DNA of 43,490 nucleotides from a virus, in IMG/VR virus record IMGVR_UViG_3300044949_001377, positions 1 to 43,490 of that record; one strand, written 5' to 3'. Position numbers and translations under genes: made by a program. Below, piece by piece: positions 7,945 to 15,550 of the stretch; positions within the stretch are counted from its first letter, which is position 1; the number at the start of each line of letters is the position of its first letter. The notes below the pieces were generated by a model. It did not search any database. It was given only the letters and a program-made list of their open reading frames with translations, and was not told the DNA's origin.

Positions 7945-8367
7945 ATGACCCACCAACCGCCCCTGGATCAGCGGATTGTGGATGAGTATTTCCGCTTAGC
8001 ATCCAGTAGAAAAACAAAAGACATTGCTTGGCTTTACGGCATGGTCGCCACCTATGGCATCAAGCCAGAAGACTTAGCTGACCTTGACTGGGGACCAGAT
8101 CTTTCCATTTCTGTCCCTGGTAAAAAGCGACTTGTACGCCCACTCCATCCACAGTGGGTTTTCTTGTTTGGTCTAAAAGAAAAACAGCCCCGCGATTTGC
8201 AGAGCTGTTTGCCGTCCATCAGTTCGTCCATGTATGAGGCAATGGCTTTTCAGAATGTTGAATTCAACATTACTGATCTAGTCCTCGCTCACAAAATGCG
8301 CAAGAATCACTATAGGCAGATCAAGCGGCTACCGGCATCATACCCTGCTTTTGCAGGTGTTTTCTGA
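7945..8367 (+). CDS. Degenerate, truncated tyrosine recombinase-like protein
   Basis: This 140-residue protein resembles the start of the catalytic domain of cyanobacterial-type tyrosine recombinases: WLYGMVATYGIKPEDLADLDWG aligns with the 'TyGlRp.El..Ld' box I region and VRPLHPQWVFLFGL with the following 'WPLyPeW...F.L' strand. The box I arginine is lysine here (GIKPED), the later LRH-like region reads DLVLAHKMR, and no C-terminal catalytic tyrosine segment follows. It is therefore unlikely to cut and rejoin DNA. It could be a remnant or a repurposed DNA-binding domain. Its 3' end overlaps by 47 bases the convergent excisionase-like gene on the other strand. Confidence 0.5.
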   Translation: MTHQPPLDQRIVDEYFRLASSRKTKDIAWLYGMVATYGIKPEDLADLDWGPDLSISVPGKKRLVRPLHPQWVFLFGLKEKQPRDLQSCLPSISSSMYEAMAFQNVEFNITDLVLAHKMRKNHYRQIKRLPASYPAFAGVF

Positions 8368-8539
8368 CGGCTGTCACATTCCAGCGATAGCTGTCCCTGG
8401 AACGGGTCTCCGGGAATGCCGCGTAATGTGGGCCAAGCTTCAGGGTGCCGTCATCGCGGTACTTGAAGAGCGTCTTGCGGTCGATGCCCAGGAGTTCTTC
8501 GATTTGCTGAGCAGAGACCCAGCCAGGGTGCTTAGCCAT
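8321..8539 (-). CDS. Excisionase/MerR-like winged-helix DNA-binding protein
   Basis: This 72-residue protein has the Xis/MerR-type layout: VSAQQIEELLGIDRKTLFKY (helix-turn-helix, residues 8-27), then DDGTLKLGPHYA and RWNVTAVRKHLQ (wing and final helix). Proteins of this type bind DNA near recombination or regulatory sites. It is convergent to the recombinase-like gene at 7945 and overlaps its end by 47 bases, so the two transcripts are antisense to each other there. A stand-alone regulator is equally possible. A second protein of this type is at 15550. Confidence 0.65.
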   Translation of the reverse strand: MAKHPGWVSAQQIEELLGIDRKTLFKYRDDGTLKLGPHYAAFPETRSRDSYRWNVTAVRKHLQKQGMMPVAA

Positions 8540-8675
8540 TGATGTGGCGGTGGTTACACATATACCTTACCTGGAGTCAAGACCCGGTCAAGGCTCTTAA
8601 GAAAGGTTTTATCTCTTTGTTTGGAACTGGAAACCGTATGGGGAAATTAGAATGAATTAACGGCAACCAAAGAGC

Positions 8676-9032
8676 ATGTTTTGCAGCCAGCACGAGCCTC
8701 TCGCCCTGCTAGTTGAATTAACACCAAAACTTGCCAAGAAACGTTTTAGAGAAAGTATATACCAAGCTTGGGACCATAAGTGTGGTTATTGCGATGCAGA
8801 CGCAACAAGTCTGGACCACATCGTACCACGTTTTAGATCTGGCTGCTCTAATCGTCATAACTTGGTTCCTGCTTGTGCCAGATGCAATGCGAATAAGGCA
8901 TCAACCGAAATGGAAACCTGGTATCAACAACAATCGTTTTTTACGCAAGCAAAGTTAGATAGAATAAAAGCCTGGATGAAACCTGTTGACTTTACGGTCA
9001 TTGATCTGCAAGAACATAGACAAGTATCATGA
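8676..9032 (+). CDS. HNH endonuclease (zinc-binding, McrA-like)
   Basis: This 118-residue protein contains CGYCDADATSLDHIVPR followed by SGCSNRHNLVPACARCNANK. This is the canonical HNH finger with two CxxC zinc pairs, the DH nuclease pair, the middle Asn and the final N..K. No AP2 domain is present. The stop overlaps the next start as ATGA (9029-9032), so it is translationally coupled to the large virion protein gene. A free-standing homing role is likely, as for the other HNH genes, though phage HNH proteins can also assist packaging terminases. No terminase is seen here. Confidence 0.85.
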   Translation: MFCSQHEPLALLVELTPKLAKKRFRESIYQAWDHKCGYCDADATSLDHIVPRFRSGCSNRHNLVPACARCNANKASTEMETWYQQQSFFTQAKLDRIKAWMKPVDFTVIDLQEHRQVS

Positions 9033-10903
9033 CAACATTTAAGCAGCAGTATAGTGATTTTTTAAGCATTCTCAATAAGCTCAATAGCCCTAAAGAAACA
9101 ACAACAACAGAACTTGAATTTCCAAAAGAAACACAAGTACCTGTTGAAGAAAAGCCAAAAAAACAACTCACGACTTATAAAGAAACTCTTCGGGCACCTA
9201 CTGATCTAGAGCGTCAGATTTTACGAAGCGCTCTTTTGGATGCCCCACAGGGACAGCTATCGTGGGCAAAGCAAGCTGCAAATAATTACGTCAACGCCAA
9301 AGGAGAGGAGGTTTTTAAAAACCTTTCAGCAGATGCCCTCAAGCAAACACTTAACGAATACCAGAAAGCATTAAAGAAACAACAAAGTTTTTCCATGCTT
9401 CAAGGCATGGGATTGTCTGAAGTAACAGACATGAAGGAGAGTATTAAAAACTCCATCATGGGTGATATTGGTTTTGGAGGATTTGTTGGAACAAATAAAG
9501 GATCCACGCAGGAAAAAACACTATCAGATCGGTTAGATAAAGCGTTAGGTATTGGGTCCTCTGTTCAGTACAACTGGCAAAAGTGGTTTGATGACACAAT
9601 CTCGAAGCGCTATCAAGATCTTGACACCCTTAAAAAATTAGAAGGAACAAACATATCTCCAGAAGAAACGCAACGGATTGAAGAGTTAAAAAAACTTGGT
9701 CAAGCTTTTGTACAAGATTACCTGAAGCCTCGTTTTGATACTTCTAAATCGATCAGCGAGTTTGTTAGCTACATGGATGTGAAAGAAGAAGAGCAAAACG
9801 TTTTACAAACGCAGCTGGCATCTAGTGCCCTGAAAGACTACGCAGAACGACAAGCAAGAACTTATATTGATTCATTAGGGACAACGCCAATAACAAGAGA
9901 GTTTGATCCAGCTTTCTATAGAAATCCGACATTGCTTACCGGGTCTGACAAAGTAGAGAAAGCAACTCTGTACAGCAAGCAAAAAGAAGAGTTAGCTCAG
10001 TTAGATCCAAATGCACTCGTTGAGAAAGAAGGGAAAACATGGAAAGAATTAGCTTACGAATATGGCCTGGACATTGAAAATAACACAGACGATTTTGCGC
10101 GTTTACATTACGAGATTATTGGTAAAGACAAGGGTTATGATCCTGTTGCAGACTCTTATACAGGTGCAGATTTACAGAAGTTTATTAACACAGACTTGGC
10201 AAAAGCCCTGGAAAAACAACAAGGCACTTATATCAACTCTGTTTTTACCCCGTTTGTAACAGCGGACGCGAAGGCTAGCGAGTTGGTAGCCAAGATGAAT
10301 TTACAGAACCTACCGGCAGATTTAAGAACACGGCTTAAAGAGCTGGGCGTTAGCGAAAAAGAAGATCCTGTGGAAGAAGTTAAAGATGCCTTGTCGCAAG
10401 TTTTACGCACCGATCCAGCGCTTCAGGTTAGAGAGCAGATCCGTCAACTGAATGAACAGTCTATTAAACCAACGCAAGAAAAACTTGGTTTTGGGTACAT
10501 TCAAAGAGACACAGATGAACAAATAAAACCACAAGCAGGAGGAAGTGCTCTATTCAATGTCTTTAAAAAAGCAGGATACGGAGGAAGTGAATCAGAGTTT
10601 TATACAGAGTTTTTCCCTGATGCTACAGAAGAAGATAAAGGACTTACTTATAGCAGTTCTCAGTTAAAGAAGAAAGGTGGTGTACAAGATCTTCTTGGTT
10701 TTAGTATGCCTGATTTTTCTGATCCCTTTGCTGCTATTGGTTCTTTAGACAAGATGTTTACAGATAATTCAACAAAGAAAAAAGAAACGTACGTACCAAC
10801 ACGATCAAATTACTTCAAGTACTTTACGGACGAAGAAGATGAAGGTGCGCCTTCCTATTTTAATATGGGATCAGGTGGTGGATTTGGATCGCTCTTTGGT
10901 TAA
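9029..10903 (+). CDS. Large internal or tail virion protein, unknown family
   Basis: A 624-residue highly charged, Lys/Glu/Gln-rich protein with long predicted helices (DLERQILRSALLDAP, LEGTNISPEETQRIEELKKLGQ) and almost no Cys or Trp. The N terminus is disordered with Pro/Lys/Glu/Thr, and the C terminus ends in a Gly-rich tail (YFNMGSGGGFGSLFG). Composition and length resemble ejected inner-core proteins of podoviruses, but no family is recognised and no lytic motif is found inside. It is coupled to the upstream HNH gene by an ATGA overlap and followed after five bases by a small basic protein. Confidence 0.55.
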   Translation: MTTFKQQYSDFLSILNKLNSPKETTTTELEFPKETQVPVEEKPKKQLTTYKETLRAPTDLERQILRSALLDAPQGQLSWAKQAANNYVNAKGEEVFKNLSADALKQTLNEYQKALKKQQSFSMLQGMGLSEVTDMKESIKNSIMGDIGFGGFVGTNKGSTQEKTLSDRLDKALGIGSSVQYNWQKWFDDTISKRYQDLDTLKKLEGTNISPEETQRIEELKKLGQAFVQDYLKPRFDTSKSISEFVSYMDVKEEEQNVLQTQLASSALKDYAERQARTYIDSLGTTPITREFDPAFYRNPTLLTGSDKVEKATLYSKQKEELAQLDPNALVEKEGKTWKELAYEYGLDIENNTDDFARLHYEIIGKDKGYDPVADSYTGADLQKFINTDLAKALEKQQGTYINSVFTPFVTADAKASELVAKMNLQNLPADLRTRLKELGVSEKEDPVEEVKDALSQVLRTDPALQVREQIRQLNEQSIKPTQEKLGFGYIQRDTDEQIKPQAGGSALFNVFKKAGYGGSESEFYTEFFPDATEEDKGLTYSSSQLKKKGGVQDLLGFSMPDFSDPFAAIGSLDKMFTDNSTKKKETYVPTRSNYFKYFTDEEDEGAPSYFNMGSGGGFGSLFG

Positions 10904-10908
10904 TACAC

Positions 10909-11196
10909 ATGTCAGACAAAGCACGTAAAGCAGCATCAGCTGCTGGTAGGTACAAGAAAGAAAACATGAAATGCAATAAGCCTCAAAGGGCTCCCAAGGG
11001 AGATAAGCATAAATATGTTGTGAAAGCGTGTCAAGGCGGAGAAGAAAAAATTGTACGTTTTGGTGCCAGGGGTTATGAAGACTACCTCCAGCACAAAGAC
11101 GAGGGAAGACGTGCTAACTTTAAAGCGCGTCACAACTGCTCCGAGAAGAAGGACAAACTGACTCCCGGATGGTGGGCGTGTAATTACAACTGGTAA
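10909..11196 (+). CDS. Small basic Cys-containing phage protein (RFG...KARH type)
   Basis: This 95-residue protein has a Lys/Arg-rich N terminus (KARKAASAAGRYKKEN) and a domain reading VVKACQGGEEKIVRFGARG, then RRANFKARHNC, then TPGWWACNYNW. I recall the pattern 'VkvC..G..KiirFG..G...r..F.aRH......s..yWa..v.W' from small structural proteins of marine phages, and this is a Cys-bearing version of it. The four cysteines could form a metal site. The position between a large virion protein and another basic peptide suggests a head component. Function unknown. Confidence 0.6.
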   Translation: MSDKARKAASAAGRYKKENMKCNKPQRAPKGDKHKYVVKACQGGEEKIVRFGARGYEDYLQHKDEGRRANFKARHNCSEKKDKLTPGWWACNYNW

Positions 11197-11201
11197 CAAC
11201 T

Positions 11202-11324
11202 ATGGCAAAACCCAAATCAACCACAGTCCGACTTGAGTCCAAGCCCAAGAAAACACGTCAAGGTCAGGGGCGTAATTCTTTACCTAATCATGGCCGTAAA
11301 CTTAGTCGCGGTCAGGGTAAATAA
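11202..11324 (+). CDS. 40-residue basic peptide (KPKKTRQGQG)
   Basis: A short ORF, MAKPKSTTVRLESKPKKTRQ then GQGRNSLPNHGRKLSRGQGK, starts six bases after the preceding stop. It is almost entirely Lys, Arg, Gly, Gln and Pro. Similar short basic peptides recur in cyanophage genomes as I remember them, but the role is unknown. DNA or RNA binding inside the capsid is the natural guess. The sense codons and spacing support a real gene. Confidence 0.65.
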   Translation: MAKPKSTTVRLESKPKKTRQGQGRNSLPNHGRKLSRGQGK

Positions 11325-11337
11325 TTTGTGTATGATT

Positions 11338-11359
11338 GGAGGTAATTATAGTTACCTCC
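11338..11359 (+). promoter_or_regulatory. Hairpin sequestering a GGAGG, abutting a start codon
   Basis: A perfect 8-bp inverted repeat (GGAGGTAA / TTACCTCC, loop TTATAG) ends exactly one base before the ATG at 11360. The 5' arm is the only Shine-Dalgarno-like sequence, so it would be paired in the hairpin. TATGAT at 11331-11336 could be a -10 element. Confidence 0.6.
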
Positions 11360-12019
11360 ATGTCGGATCTTTCGCGTGCCATTAATCTCATTCGTAAATA
11401 CGAAGGGTTTAATGAAAAGGCATACCCAGATCCGCACACTGGTGCAGAGCCATACACCATCGGGTTTGGGACTCAGTTCTATCCCGATGGTTCTCCCGTC
11501 AAGCAAGGTCAGCGTTGCAGCCAAGAGAAAGCTCTTGAGTACCTCTTCCATGAGGTCAACGTCATTGAGTCCCAGCTCCAGCGGCAGAACCTAGGGCTTG
11601 ACGACAACATGCGCCAGGCTCTAGTCTCGTTCATTCATTCGGTTGGCTGGGAGTCCTTCTTGTACAGCCACATCATTGATCATGTGGAAGCAGAAGATTT
11701 TGCCAGTGCCACCACGGAGATGAGTCGTTGGATCTTTGATCAAAACCACAAGGTCGTTGGCGGTCTCCTGGAACGCAGAAGAGAAGAGATGGGTCTTTTT
11801 CTCCGTGATGTGGACACCAGCCCCTGGGCTTCCACCGAAGTCCTGTTAACCGCCTTCCGTCATTACAGTGCTGCTCCCCATGAGGTGCGTGCAATCCGGG
11901 CCTTGGAGGAGCGCATCAATCCTTATATCCTGTCTGAGTTTGCCAATAGTTTTCGTATCGACGACGATCCATGGACCGACTTCAGTGACGAGTCCGTCGA
12001 TCTGATATTCAACGGCTAG
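11360..12019 (+). CDS. T4-type lysozyme (GH24 muramidase)
   Basis: The 219-residue product has the T4-lysozyme catalytic layout near the N terminus: IRKYEGF (Glu15), AYPDP (Asp24) and YTIGFGT (Thr33), the Glu-Asp-Thr triad. The middle contains QALVSFIHSVGWESF and LLERRREEMGLF, matching the GH24 C-terminal lobe. About 55 extra residues follow (TSPWASTEVLLTAFRHYSA onward) with no recognised domain. It hydrolyses the beta-1,4 bond of peptidoglycan. The start is taken at the ATG at 11360, at the base of the hairpin; the in-frame TTG at 11336 would be inside it. It is one of four wall-active enzymes in the window. Confidence 0.85.
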   Translation: MSDLSRAINLIRKYEGFNEKAYPDPHTGAEPYTIGFGTQFYPDGSPVKQGQRCSQEKALEYLFHEVNVIESQLQRQNLGLDDNMRQALVSFIHSVGWESFLYSHIIDHVEAEDFASATTEMSRWIFDQNHKVVGGLLERRREEMGLFLRDVDTSPWASTEVLLTAFRHYSAAPHEVRAIRALEERINPYILSEFANSFRIDDDPWTDFSDESVDLIFNG

Positions 12020-12043
12020 CATTAGAATAATTGCAACTAGCAA

Positions 12044-12346
12044 ATGCAGAGTGGAATGGAGCGTTCAGTCGAGCCACGGGAGTTTGAACTTCCTCTTGAG
12101 CTTCAATTTGCCATGCGTAAAGCTGAACTCCAGTCTGAAGAGATGACGTGGGAAGAGCTGCGTTTTGCTTTGTTAAGCCTGTACCATCAACGTTTGATGG
12201 AGTGGCACGCCATTAAAGACATCATGGCAGCAGAAAATATTGAGATCGATTGGGATCATCCAACCGACCTCGAATTAGCTGAACTCGCCGCCGCATGTGG
12301 TTATTGCGACGACGAGGATGATGACGATGAACTTCAGCCTTTCTGA
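12044..12346 (+). CDS. NblA/Ycf18-like phycobilisome degradation protein
   Basis: This 100-residue protein has at residues 13-60 FELPLELQFAMRKAELQ, then EEMTWEELRFALLSLYHQRL, then KDIM. This fits the NblA pattern 'L..E.QF.lr....qv..ms.E.l...l..l..q.m.....ik.ll', two amphipathic helices. NblA links phycobiliproteins to the Clp protease and triggers phycobilisome breakdown. The acidic C-terminal extension (DDEDDDDELQPF) is not in typical NblA, which has about 60 residues. Two bases before the start a 5-bp inverted repeat (GCTAG/CTAGC, 12015-12041) ends. An unrelated helical phage protein with chance similarity is the main alternative. Confidence 0.5.
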   Translation: MQSGMERSVEPREFELPLELQFAMRKAELQSEEMTWEELRFALLSLYHQRLMEWHAIKDIMAAENIEIDWDHPTDLELAELAAACGYCDDEDDDDELQPF

Positions 12347-12627
12347 GCTTCGTCTAGTTGAATGAGGCGGTCCAGATACCACTGAGCTTTTTTCAGTGAT
12401 TCTGTACCGCCTTTATGTTTTTCACGCCATACGTACTTTTGGATATTTCCTTTCAGATATCCGCGATACTCTTCGTCTGTTAATGCGGACTCGATTGCTT
12501 CAATGCATTCGATACTTCCACCATCAGTGTAATGAGGCGGGTGATTAACCACATCCTTTTGGATAATAGGGGTTTCCTCTTTGGTAGCCCAAGGCACAGG
12601 ACAGATGCCACCAGGACAGTCACTCAT
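12334..12627 (-). CDS. DUF3310-family protein
   Basis: The 97-residue protein contains VVNHPPHYTDGGSIECIEAI, then YLKGNIQKYVWREKHKGG and KKAQWYLDRLI, the signature of DUF3310 phage proteins. Their biochemical role is unknown; they are often near nucleotide-metabolism genes. A longer in-frame ORF reaches 12828, but that part overlaps another minus gene in a different frame. The ATG at 12627, five bases after that gene's stop, with a purine-rich AGAAGAA before it, is the natural start. Its 3' end overlaps the NblA-like gene by 13 bases. Confidence 0.8.
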   Translation of the reverse strand: MSDCPGGICPVPWATKEETPIIQKDVVNHPPHYTDGGSIECIEAIESALTDEEYRGYLKGNIQKYVWREKHKGGTESLKKAQWYLDRLIQLDEAQKG

Positions 12628-12632
12628 TTCTT

Positions 12633-12974
12633 CTACCGGAGCAAACCACGACGTTTTGCTGAGAGCATCTGCTCCTTCTCGTCCGGTTCCTCCAGTTCCA
12701 ACACCAGAGTCTTTGGTTTCGGAGAGGCTCCCATCGCCAAACCCTGCTCCATTGAGGGGATATAACCCGTCATTCCAGGCCGTTGTCCCTCGAGATTCAA
12801 TGGATTTCTCTCTAGCCCCTGTTCGCATGCAACCAAACCACGGTTGAACATATCATAGAGCGGAACGTCATTCTCTGCGTTATCGAGAGGCGCACCAAAA
12901 TCTTCTTCATCAAGACAGCGGCACTTTACTTCGTCTTGAACAAACGCATCTAGGAATCCTGCGGCGGAATGCAT
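12633..12974 (-). CDS. Hypothetical small phage protein
   Basis: A 113-residue protein of unknown family, upstream of and closely linked (five bases) to the DUF3310 gene. The N-terminal half is acidic and contains CRCLDEEDFGAPLDNAEND. The C-terminal third is acidic then basic (KTLVLELEEPDEKEQML, SAKRRGLLR). A GTG at 12977 directly precedes the ATG at 12974 and could also start it. The two-gene minus-strand arrangement is tight and the frame is uninterrupted; the function cannot be inferred. Confidence 0.5.
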   Translation of the reverse strand: MHSAAGFLDAFVQDEVKCRCLDEEDFGAPLDNAENDVPLYDMFNRGLVACEQGLERNPLNLEGQRPGMTGYIPSMEQGLAMGASPKPKTLVLELEEPDEKEQMLSAKRRGLLR

Positions 12975-13012
12975 CACGGAACTAATTGATTTACTGCTTC
13001 TACAATATTAAG

Positions 13013-13495
13013 ATGGCTAACCGATTTAGACCTACTTACGATCCAGGTGTTGACTCTGGTACCTCTGGAGCTGAGGTATCAGACCTTAACCCAGGCTCGG
13101 ACTACAATACGGATTTGCGTTATGGCAGTGAAAAGGATAAATTATATGAACGCAAGGCAGATGAGCCAACAGTTACTCCTGGATCTTGGCCAGAGCGCCC
13201 ATCTTACACACGAGAAGGAGACGTAATAAATGAAAGAAGAGCTGAAAAATTTATTAAATCAGCCAAAGCTGCGGGCAAATTTAAAATTGCAAGCGATTTA
13301 AAAGAATATACAAATAACGGAGAAACACCAAGAAATTCTTATTTAGTAAATGCGCGATCTTTCGGCCCTCCCTTCGGTGGTGTACAAACACCGTCTATGG
13401 GAGAATCAGGAGGGCGTTCTGGATCTGTAGGCTATGCAGGTAAGCCAGAGAAAAATTCGGGCAAACCTTATAATTGGCTTGATTCTTTTGGCTAA
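13013..13495 (+). CDS. Hypothetical hydrophilic protein
   Basis: This 160-residue protein starts at the ATG at 13013 (MANRFRPTYDPGVDSG). TACAAT at 13001-13006 is only six bases upstream, so it may be translated from an almost leaderless mRNA; an earlier in-frame start at 12986 would lie upstream of that element. The sequence is Gly/Ser/Pro/Asn-rich and probably mostly disordered, with one charged helix (RRAEKFIKSAKAAGKFKI). No motif is known to me. The gene is flanked by minus-strand genes on both sides and ends just before the dcd stop. Confidence 0.5.
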   Translation: MANRFRPTYDPGVDSGTSGAEVSDLNPGSDYNTDLRYGSEKDKLYERKADEPTVTPGSWPERPSYTREGDVINERRAEKFIKSAKAAGKFKIASDLKEYTNNGETPRNSYLVNARSFGPPFGGVQTPSMGESGGRSGSVGYAGKPEKNSGKPYNWLDSFG

Positions 13496-14083
13496 TTAAA
13501 CCTGAGAGAAAACCACGTTGTTTGGTTGGTCTTGGTACTTACCTTTCCGGTCTTGGTACGTTGTGTGGCATGGATTACCACGATAGAACAGTAGTTGCGT
13601 GATCCCTTCATTTGCATAGATGCGATTGAAGAGCCCAGTGCAATTACTGATTTCAAGCGTTAGGTAACCTTCCCATCCACTTTCAGCTGGCGTAATGTTG
13701 ACCAGGATACCTGAACGTGCATAAGTAGATTTACCTACAGCAACAACGGTGACATCACGAGGAAGTTTTAGACGTTCTTGGGCAACACCAAGACAATAGC
13801 CATACGGAGGAAGCAAGAAGTATTGACCGCGTTCATCCTCCAGCAGATCAGCTGGTTTCAGGATATCAGGATCAAAGTTCTTTGGATCGCAGTCCCCAGC
13901 CTGGACCTTACCAAAAATTAAGCATTGTGCAGGAGATAACCGGATGTCGTAACCGTAAGAGCTAAGTCCATAACTCAGAAGTTTACGTCCATCTTCTTTA
14001 TTGATCAAGTGATCAACAAAAGGTTCGATCATCTGCTCGTTTTCTGCGAGTTCTTTGATCTCCCAGTCGGCCAGGACGCTCAT
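13496..14083 (-). CDS. dcd: dCTP deaminase
   Basis: The 195-residue protein has the dCTP deaminase core: SSYGYDIRLSP near residue 42, GKSTYARSGILV, then ESGWEGYLTLEISNCTGL, which carries the catalytic acidic residue and the nucleotide-binding strand. The enzyme converts dCTP to dUTP, feeding dTTP synthesis, and acts as a trimer in the cytosol. Length is typical of the family. Cyanophages often carry it to rebalance nucleotide pools for a replication burst. It leads a minus-strand block with a Dam-like protein and small genes. I see no missing key residue. Confidence 0.92.
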   Translation of the reverse strand: MSVLADWEIKELAENEQMIEPFVDHLINKEDGRKLLSYGLSSYGYDIRLSPAQCLIFGKVQAGDCDPKNFDPDILKPADLLEDERGQYFLLPPYGYCLGVAQERLKLPRDVTVVAVGKSTYARSGILVNITPAESGWEGYLTLEISNCTGLFNRIYANEGITQLLFYRGNPCHTTYQDRKGKYQDQPNNVVFSQV

Positions 14084-14116
14084 AAATCCTTGTAATCGTC
14101 CTTCAGTATACAGAGA

Positions 14117-14713
14117 TCACACAAGAAGGTGTCCTCTTTCTCCGTAGATCTTCACGAAATCATCCACTGCATCAATCGACGTATCCTGTGGAGGCAGGTA
14201 GACAACAAATGAGGTGCACGTACGTTTTTTGTTGACCTCCCCATCTTTATGGCACAGGACATAAGGTGCACTTCTCAGAATGCACATCGGGAATTTAAAG
14301 ATCTTGGGCTCATAACGAATCATGTCAGGGCAGTTGCTGAAATAAAGACCTTGCTCTATCTCCTTGGCAAGCCACGCATGGTACATTCGCCGGAACCAAA
14401 CGGCATGGGAGGACGTCAACGTCAGTGACGATGCCCTTGTCATCTTCCACTTTTCGTGCTTTTTATCCCAGAAGTATGCGCCCGCTGGTGGAAACAAATA
14501 ACAACTTCCGTACCACTGTTGAGCATTTAACCCATCATCCGTTGGTGTGTAATAATTCTCTGCTGCTATGTACTCATTAGCAACCTTGGAACTAGCCACA
14601 TCAAGCGTGATGCCACCCATCAGTTCATTGGCAGCAAGAACCAAGTCTTTATTGGTGATCAGTTCAGCGCCTTCATTACGTGCTGCAACACCACGCAGTC
14701 CTTTTTCAGCCAT
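14117..14713 (-). CDS. Dam-family (PF05869-like) protein with altered NPPY motif
   Basis: This 198-residue protein matches the phage DNA N6-adenine methyltransferase family: ELITNKDLVLAANELMGG, then ITLDVASSKVANEYIAAENYYT, then a segment where the catalytic (N/D)PPY is expected. Here it reads LFPPAGAYFW, so the first residue is Phe and the aromatic after PP is Ala. The C-terminal half (CTSFVVYLPP) is also family-like. The altered motif argues against ordinary adenine methylation; it may bind DNA without catalysis or have another substrate. It shares one base with the next minus gene (stop/start overlap at 14713), so translation is coupled. Confidence 0.7.
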   Translation of the reverse strand: MAEKGLRGVAARNEGAELITNKDLVLAANELMGGITLDVASSKVANEYIAAENYYTPTDDGLNAQQWYGSCYLFPPAGAYFWDKKHEKWKMTRASSLTLTSSHAVWFRRMYHAWLAKEIEQGLYFSNCPDMIRYEPKIFKFPMCILRSAPYVLCHKDGEVNKKRTCTSFVVYLPPQDTSIDAVDDFVKIYGERGHLLV

Positions 14714-15096
14714 TATTCAGATGCTCGGTTGTAATCAATCTCGAAATAGCGCATGCCCTCATCATCATTGATGACGTAACCAGCTTTTTCTACCGGATCA
14801 ATCTTTTGTGCCGCCCCAAGGATGCGTCTAAACGTCTCGGCAAGATCACCGTTGTTATCCCGCTCACACTCCTCTTGTGCTGCATGGATTTCTTTTAGGG
14901 TCCAAAAGAACATAGACCGTTCTTTGTTCCGTGGTTGAAACACCATCACGCCAGGGCCTTCAACCTCCCACATCTTGCAGTATTGTTGCCCCATATCACC
15001 AAGAACCAGCTTGATGGTGGCGTCAAGCATCTTGGCTTTTGTTTCGTCCAGCTCTGGACCAATCACAGAAGCAATTAATTTTTCACGTCGATCCAT
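14713..15096 (-). CDS. Hypothetical phage protein
   Basis: A 127-residue protein of unknown family, coupled to its neighbours by overlaps on both sides (one base with the Dam-like gene, 14 bases with the gene upstream). The C-terminal half is acidic and helical (KEIHAAQEECERDNNGD), and RSMFFWTLKEI is the most hydrophobic stretch. No catalytic motif is visible. Its tight packing in the dcd block suggests a nucleotide- or DNA-related accessory role. Confidence 0.6.
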   Translation of the reverse strand: MDRREKLIASVIGPELDETKAKMLDATIKLVLGDMGQQYCKMWEVEGPGVMVFQPRNKERSMFFWTLKEIHAAQEECERDNNGDLAETFRRILGAAQKIDPVEKAGYVINDDEGMRYFEIDYNRASE

Positions 15097-15550
15097 CTTT
15101 TAGCAATCCTTGGCGATGTAAAGAATCCAGAAGCTTAGCCGTTGGTTGATACAGTACCACCAATTTGCCTAAGACGCCACGTTTCTTGATGAGCTTTCCG
15201 TTTTCATCTCTTACCTTATCAAATTCTCCAGACCGAATAAGGTATTCGGCAACGCAACGCAACCTCCTCTTGAGAGGCAATTCTGCTTGGGGGAACTTAC
15301 CGCAGATTGTATCAGCGTTTAAGTCCTGGAACGCAAGACGCAATCGATTGGCAAGAGTCATGCCAGAGTTAGCGTCTTCCTCTTCATAGTTTTTTAAGTT
15401 TTCGAGGTACCTACGTAGGCACGCATCATCGAAAGAACCACTGGGTGGCAAGAACATCTCTACTTGCCGGATTAATGATTCAGGCAATAATTCTTCATGG
15501 TTCTCAAGCGTAATAGAACCAATCTCAACTCCCTGGAAACGATGCGCCAT
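15083..15550 (-). CDS. Hypothetical phage protein
   Basis: This 155-residue, mostly helical, charged protein has Leu/Arg-rich segments (CLRRYLENLKNYEEED, LKRRLRCVAEYLIRSGEF) and a basic patch (KLIKKRGVLGKLV). It shares one base with the stop of the excisionase-like gene upstream (TAATG) and overlaps the next gene by 14 bases. The repeated Arg/Lys helices could contact nucleic acid, but I recognise no family. Confidence 0.6.
   Translation of the reverse strand: MAHRFQGVEIGSITLENHEELLPESLIRQVEMFLPPSGSFDDACLRRYLENLKNYEEEDANSGMTLANRLRLAFQDLNADTICGKFPQAELPLKRRLRCVAEYLIRSGEFDKVRDENGKLIKKRGVLGKLVVLYQPTAKLLDSLHRQGLLKDGST

Noticed and set aside
12628-12828. N-terminal extension of the DUF3310 gene to 12828
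   Set aside because: The extension overlaps another minus-strand gene in a different frame; the ATG at 12627 lies just after that gene's stop.
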